Of a DNA stretch of 64,000 nucleotides, positions 61,201 to 64,000 are shown in pieces. A program made the translations under genes and the position numbers. How positions within the stretch are numbered: position 1 is the stretch's first letter; every line of letters starts with the position of its first letter. Origin of the DNA: BP-133 sp040756995 (GTDB taxonomy: Bacteria; Actinomycetota; Acidimicrobiia; IMCC26256; BP-133); assembly GCA_040756995.1 (NCBI GenBank), contig JBFLYK010000013.1:1-64000 (forward strand). Reading direction: 5' to 3'. A model generated the notes under the pieces. That model saw only the letters and a program-made list of their open reading frames with translations, was not told the origin of the DNA and did not search any database.

Positions 61201-61388
61201 GAGACCCGGCTCCGGCAACCGGCGTGCTCGGTGAGGTCGTGACGCAGCCCGGCGTCACCGTCCCACCGACGGCGGCGCCGACGACCGTGTCGCAGCTGCC
61301 CCGCACGGGCCGCAACGTCGTGCGCCTGCTGCTGGCCGCCCTCGGACTCGCCGTCTTCGGCGGATTGCTGAGAACCCTCAGACCCTAG
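58233..61388 (+). CDS. Sortase-anchored surface protein: lectin-like domain plus DUF11-type repeats
   Basis: A 1051-residue exported protein. The signal peptide is FRLAACIAVLVVGCLTPVQLTPARA. An L-type-lectin-like domain occupies ~40-310 (GIDVTFDQYQYGGSGADGIAFFLVDG). Six Ig-like repeats of about 120 residues follow (FRFTVTNTGNVTL...DIVVSDPRV; TYTVTQEDLDAGQIVNQA). The C-terminus is an LPRTG motif, a hydrophobic helix (VVRLLLAALGLAVFGGLL) and a basic end, so class-type sortase anchoring is likely. It is probably an adhesin-like stalk. CGGAGA lies 6 bases before the ATG at 58233. It overlaps the convergent cNMP gene by 11 bp. No sortase gene is in the window. Confidence 0.88.
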   Translation: MRATVRTPFRLAACIAVLVVGCLTPVQLTPARAANGGSTLLSETFSGTSVTDAAISPLGAACLTAATDSPPADQSKLGPCARRNGTPSGTPGYLQITDASGNQAGAVLYNRALPANGGIDVTFDQYQYGGSGADGIAFFLVDGSANLTATGAAGGSLGYAQNSTTPGVSGGYVGVGLDAWGNFANDGESKGEGCNPRSPHSGEKRNNVTVRGPGDGRTGYCWLASNLQLPGSLRSATASATDPAPGRRTVHISVAPDAKPKVTVEIDFHDGKGLQNVLTTELPSPLPSTFKFGLAGSTGGATDVHLIRNVSVASVVALPPINLVKQVNKNRPQPASYTEGDTVPYDFVVTNTTNAPLTGVAVNDPKVSSVSCPSTTLAPAGQPGSTMVCTGSRVLTAADAQQSTFTNTATAGAVDGEGNPVSATSTVTVPMTPKANLSIVKTTTKQLVTEVGEVVPFTFTVTNLGNLPIKDIAVTDPIVDQVTCPATELGPGDHTVCTATYSTTQDDLDAGQVANIAEVTGNDPNGAKVTAHSGSVIIPALFDPAVSVVKTSDATTFSSRGEQIPYRFTVTNTGNVTLDDIVVSDPRVGHVNCAGTRLASGSRTSCSATYTVTQEDLDAGQIVNQAAVTGLAPGGRETVGVSNQHVLTGTPRPELAIVKSTSATFYDGVGDPFDYSFVITNTGNQTLTDVVVSDPRLGGTVCSVPSLGPGDGHACDATYRVTAGDLDAGRVANQATASGTSPSQTPVTATSNEVVVPGIYRPEFTMVKSTGTTTFDAPGVKIPFRFTVINTGNVTLDKVTVTDTKIADISCPETRLPLGEQMTCEGVYTVTQADVDAGRLVNQATVDGDPPSGGPDLPPVSSNEVIVSGVQRPGFSMVKSADTSEVNTAGQKVTYRFAITNTGNTTIENVAISDPKVPEVSCPAKVVAPGASLTCTGVYTVTEDDMKAGRVVNIASATGNVPGHPPLPAVQSNQVETRAVPAPLALNPAGDPAPATGVLGEVVTQPGVTVPPTAAPTTVSQLPRTGRNVVRLLLAALGLAVFGGLLRTLRP

Positions 61389-61803
61389 AGTCGTACTCCG
61401 CCAGGCGGCTGGCCATGCCGGCCATGATCCGGCGGGTCAGCCGGGGGGCGTCGGCCAGCGCGGCGTCGAACTCCTTGCGGCTCAGGACGATGGCCTCCAT
61501 CGGCGTGAGGGCGGTGACCGTGGCGTTGCGGGGCGCGTCGATGAGGAGGGCGAGCTCGCCGAAGAAGTCGCCGGGGCCCAGCTCACCGACGTTGCGGCCC
61601 CGGCGGGAGACCCTGGCCCGCCCGTCCACGATCACGAAGAACTCCGATCCCCGGTCGCCCTCCTTGACCAGGACGTGACCCTCGGTGACGGGGATGTCGG
61701 TGGTGCGGCGCGACAGCTTGCGGAGCTCGTCGCGGCTGCAGGCGCTGAACAGCGGCACCCGCTGCAGGTGCTCGATGGAGGCGTCCCGCCGGGTCAGGAT
61801 CAT
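61378..61803 (-). CDS. Stand-alone cyclic-nucleotide-binding domain protein
   Basis: A 141-residue protein that is one cNMP-binding (CRP-like beta-roll) domain. The phosphate-binding cassette is complete: FFGELALLIDAPRNATV near residue 80 with Gly-Glu and Arg. It starts LQRVPLFSACSRDELRKL and ends in a helix (LTRRIMAGMASRLAEY). There is no DNA-binding domain, so it is probably a cyclic-nucleotide-sensing adaptor. Its start is 15 bp after the stop of a Crp regulator gene on the same strand, so the two are probably co-transcribed. Target unknown. Confidence 0.9.
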   Translation of the reverse strand: MILTRRDASIEHLQRVPLFSACSRDELRKLSRRTTDIPVTEGHVLVKEGDRGSEFFVIVDGRARVSRRGRNVGELGPGDFFGELALLIDAPRNATVTALTPMEAIVLSRKEFDAALADAPRLTRRIMAGMASRLAEYDSRV

Positions 61804-61818
61804 CGGAGGAGGCCCCGG

Positions 61819-62484
61819 TCAGCGGGCCCGCTTGGCCAGCAGCGCCCGGTCGGTCACCTTGATGCGGCCCCGGCTGAGTGCCACCGCCCCCGCATCCTCC
61901 GCCTGGCGCAGCACCCGGTTGACGGTGGCCCGGGACGTCCCGGCCAGGCTGGCCAGGTCGTCCTGCGTCAGGGCCACCTCGACGTCGTCGATCTGGTCGC
62001 GGGAGGCGTAGATCTCGGCCAGCGACAGGAGGCGGCGCACCACCCGGCGGTCGACGGGGACGAACAGCGCCTCCATGAGCTGCACGTTGACCCGGCGGAT
62101 GTTGGCCATGAGGACGTCGAAGATGAACAGGTCGACACCGGGGTAACGTCGCCGCAGCTCGAGGAACTGTCCCCGATCGATCGACAGCGTCTCGGTGGCC
62201 TCGAGGGCCATGACCGTGGCGCCCCGCCGGCCCCCTTCCTCGAGGACGGCCATCTCCCCGACCACGTCCCCCCGGCCGAGAACGCCGACGGTGGCGGCGT
62301 CGCCCAAGGGGGTGGTGATGCGGATGGCCACCCGGCCCTTGTCGATGAGGTGGAGGGTGTCGCCGGGGTCGCCCTCATGGAAGAGCACCTCCCGGCGGGC
62401 GAAGCGTCGCCTCCGGGCGGCCGCCAGGACCTGCCGGCGGTCCTCCTCGGAAAGCGACCGGAGTAGTGGCCAGTCGGCGCCCAT
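61819..62484 (-). CDS. Crp/Fnr-family transcription regulator
   Basis: A 221-residue regulator. The cNMP domain has a cassette VVGEMAVLEEGGRRGATV with the Gly-Glu and Arg needed for cAMP/cGMP. A dimer helix (RRVNVQLMEALFVPV) and a winged helix LTQDDLASLAGTSRATVNRVLRQAEDAG follow. In the recognition helix, Arg and Arg of the E. coli Crp R-E-T-V-x-R pattern are kept and Glu is Ala. ATG 62484 has GAGGAG 9 bases upstream. A perfect TGTGA-N6-TCACA site lies 134 bp upstream in the divergent region. It is co-transcribed with a single-domain cNMP protein. Confidence 0.92.
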   Translation of the reverse strand: MGADWPLLRSLSEEDRRQVLAAARRRRFARREVLFHEGDPGDTLHLIDKGRVAIRITTPLGDAATVGVLGRGDVVGEMAVLEEGGRRGATVMALEATETLSIDRGQFLELRRRYPGVDLFIFDVLMANIRRVNVQLMEALFVPVDRRVVRRLLSLAEIYASRDQIDDVEVALTQDDLASLAGTSRATVNRVLRQAEDAGAVALSRGRIKVTDRALLAKRAR

Positions 62485-62617
62485 GCGCAAAGTCTCCTCG
62501 GTTCCGTCAGCGAACGCCACCATTGGAACCGATCGGGGCACCAGCGTGGAACGTGTCATGAGCGGTGACGGTAGGCAGCGCCGGCCATTCCGTCGTGCGC
62601 CGGTGCGTCGTCCACTG

Positions 62618-62633
62618 TGTGATGTCGGTCACA
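62618..62633. promoter_or_regulatory. Perfect Crp-type palindrome TGTGA-N6-TCACA
   Basis: TGTGA (62618-62622), six bases, TCACA (62629-62633): an exact match to the Crp consensus half-sites. It lies between the divergent Crp regulator and metallo-hydrolase genes, 60 bp before the latter's ATG. It is a likely autoregulatory site. Confidence 0.8.
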
Positions 62634-62692
62634 GTCGCGGCGTCCGTCGCCCGACAGACCGCCCGGTCGCCCAACCGTATGGTGAACCGCCA

Positions 62693-63529
62693 ATGAATGT
62701 CGTCCTGCGAGGCGTGCGGGGCTCGCTGCCGAGCCCCCGGCCTGAGACCGCCCGCTATGGCGGGAACACCGCCTGTGTCGAAGTGCGGGCCGCCCCGGGC
62801 ACCGTCTGCGTCCTCGACGCCGGGACGGGCATCCGGGCGGTGGACGGCCGGGCCGCCGATCTCCGCCGCGTCGACGTCCTGCTGACCCACCTGCACATGG
62901 ACCACATCCTCGGCCTGGGGTTCTTCCGGCCGCTCTACCAGCCGGGGCTCGAGGTGCACCTCTGGGGGCCGCCCTCGGCCACCCAGAGCCTCCACGCCCG
63001 GCTGACCCGCTACCTGTCGCCGCCGCTGTTCCCCGTCCGGCTGCGGGACCTGCCCTGCCGGCTCGAGCTGCACGACGCCCCCCGGGGTCCGTTCGAGATC
63101 CCGGGCCTCAGCGTCACCGCCGACCTCGTCTGCCATCCCGGGCCAACGCTCGGCTACCGGCTGGAGGGCGAGCAGGGCGGCGTGCTCACCTACATCTCCG
63201 ACCACGAACCGGCGCTGGGCAGCGGGACGGTGGGCGGACCGTCGATGTGGACGTCGGGGTACGAGCTGGCCAAGGCGGCCAACGTCCTCATCCACGACGC
63301 CCAGTACACCGACGAGGAGTACCCGAGCCACGTCGGGTGGGGTCACAGCTCGATCAGCCACGCGCTGGCCTTCGCCGAACTGGCCGGCGTCGACTGCCTC
63401 ATCCCCTTCCACCACGACCCGGATCACGAGGACGAGTCGCTCGACGCCCTCTACGCTGCCAACGGGCGGGACCGCCGCTTCGAGGTGGCTCCGGGCCGGG
63501 AAGGCACGGAGTTCACCGTCCGGAGCTGA
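62693..63529 (+). CDS. Metallo-beta-lactamase-fold hydrolase
   Basis: A 278-residue MBL-fold protein. The metal motif THLHMDHILG is near residue 65. Further ligands lie in DLVCHPG, SDHEPA and the late PFHHDPDH. The start VVLRGVRGSLPSPRPETARYGGNTACVEV is like that of RNase Z/cyclic-nucleotide phosphodiesterase-type MBL proteins, not lactamases. Its placement opposite a Crp gene and a cNMP-binding gene, with a Crp site in the shared promoter, suggests a cyclic-nucleotide phosphodiesterase. That is inference. It is cytoplasmic. The ribosome-binding site is weak. Confidence 0.88.
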   Translation: MNVVLRGVRGSLPSPRPETARYGGNTACVEVRAAPGTVCVLDAGTGIRAVDGRAADLRRVDVLLTHLHMDHILGLGFFRPLYQPGLEVHLWGPPSATQSLHARLTRYLSPPLFPVRLRDLPCRLELHDAPRGPFEIPGLSVTADLVCHPGPTLGYRLEGEQGGVLTYISDHEPALGSGTVGGPSMWTSGYELAKAANVLIHDAQYTDEEYPSHVGWGHSSISHALAFAELAGVDCLIPFHHDPDHEDESLDALYAANGRDRRFEVAPGREGTEFTVRS

Positions 63530-63622
63530 GCCGGCCCGGCCCGGGAAATGCCGTCGCCGTGACAGTCGATGCGTCACCGGAGACGGAGAACCGGACCGCC
63601 ACCCGTCCGTATCGTCCGAAGC

Positions 63623-64000
63623 ATGACGCTGACACTGCAGATCCGGCCGGTCACCCCCGCCGACGCCGAGCGGCTCGTCGACCTGGTCGCCCGCTGCTCC
63701 GATGACGCCCGCTACTTCCGGTTCCACGCCGCCAAGCCCCGCCTGCGGGCGGCGGAAGCTGCGTACCTGGCGGCGGTGGACGGGCGGAGCCGGGTGGCGC
63801 TGGCCGCCACCGCCGTCGAGAACGGCGAGGAGCGGATCGTGGCCGACGCCCGCTTCGATGTCATCGGCGACGGCGACGCCGAAGCGGCCCTGCTGCTGCG
63901 GGACGATGTGACCAACCGGGGCCTGGGAACGCTGCTGCTCGACCGGCTTCTGGAGATGGCGGCCGGTCTCGGCCTCCGGCGGCTCCTCCTCGACATCCTG
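63623..64000 (+). CDS. GNAT-family acetyltransferase (3' end outside the window)
   Basis: The first 126 residues of a GNAT protein, cut by the window end. The N-terminus IRPVTPADAERLVDLVARCSDDARYFRF is like the catalytic part of bacterial Pat/KAT protein-lysine acetyltransferases, and the acetyl-CoA loop reads DDVTNRGLGTLLLDRLLEMA. In mycobacteria a related acetyltransferase carries a fused cNMP domain. Here cNMP-binding proteins lie 2 kb away as separate genes. A link is suggestive only. A short inverted repeat GTGAC-N9-GTCAC (63559-63577) lies in the leader. Confidence 0.8.
   Translation, partial: MTLTLQIRPVTPADAERLVDLVARCSDDARYFRFHAAKPRLRAAEAAYLAAVDGRSRVALAATAVENGEERIVADARFDVIGDGDAEAALLLRDDVTNRGLGTLLLDRLLEMAAGLGLRRLLLDIL

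Overview
The window is a very GC-rich, densely packed chromosomal segment with strong G/C third-position bias. GTG starts are frequent, neighbouring genes often overlap by ATGA or GTGA, and several transcripts look leaderless. These traits fit Actinomycetota. The SigJ/ECF41-type sigma factor, DUF222-HNH protein, actinobacterial LexA box, LPxTG-like anchor and the 'GYWLV..DGGVFAFGDAPF' repeats agree. I lean towards the class Acidimicrobiia, but that is inference. No rRNA, tRNA, CRISPR array or intact transposon was recognised.

Region 1 (1-9.5 kb, + strand) is a MoxR operon: the end of a Gly-Gln repeat protein, a small bridging frame built from a duplicated gene end, a MoxR AAA+ ATPase, a DUF58 protein, a 1528-residue membrane protein with three von Willebrand A-like (VWA) domains, and a CcmF-type haem lyase. 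Region 2 (9.5-20 kb) holds a SnoaL protein, a degenerate M24 peptidase, a cupredoxin, PIN-PhoH and a pyruvyl transferase. It also holds a second MoxR operon on the - strand (MoxR, DUF58, two VWA proteins), an unknown gene under an iron-box-like palindrome, and an orphan response regulator.

Region 3 (20-32 kb) carries an MMPL exporter, a PhzF protein and an acyl-CoA synthetase. An FAD oxidoreductase and ECF41-type sigma factor pair follows a textbook ECF41 promoter. A small zinc-ribbon protein, a propeller-repeat lipoprotein, a DUF1990 protein and a crotonase come next, then a DUF222-HNH endonuclease under a LexA-boxed consensus promoter. Region 4 (32-47 kb) has a histidine-rich membrane protein, a PAS-PAS-GGDEF-EAL-HATPase signalling protein, an ADP-ribosylglycohydrolase, a secreted phosphatase and an alpha/beta hydrolase. 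Two tandem secreted RTX-type proteins, a DUF445 protein, a thiolase with an HMG-CoA-synthase-like/DUF35 fusion, and an L,D-transpeptidase with propeller repeats complete it.

Region 5 (47-64 kb) contains a complete bioBAFD operon, pgi, a coiled-coil zinc-ribbon protein, a subtilisin, a cyclase and a phosphoesterase pair, and a large surface protein with an LPRTG anchor. The window ends in a cyclic-nucleotide group: a stand-alone cNMP-binding domain, a Crp regulator, a metallo-beta-lactamase-fold hydrolase and a partial GNAT acetyltransferase. A perfect Crp-type palindrome lies between the divergent genes.

A second layer of interest is small palindromic DNA. A nested palindrome occurs twice, 48 kb apart, and the second copy is read as the C-terminus of BioA. 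Two tandem hairpins lie in front of the VWA gene. A double palindrome is translated inside the HMG-CoA-synthase-like protein.
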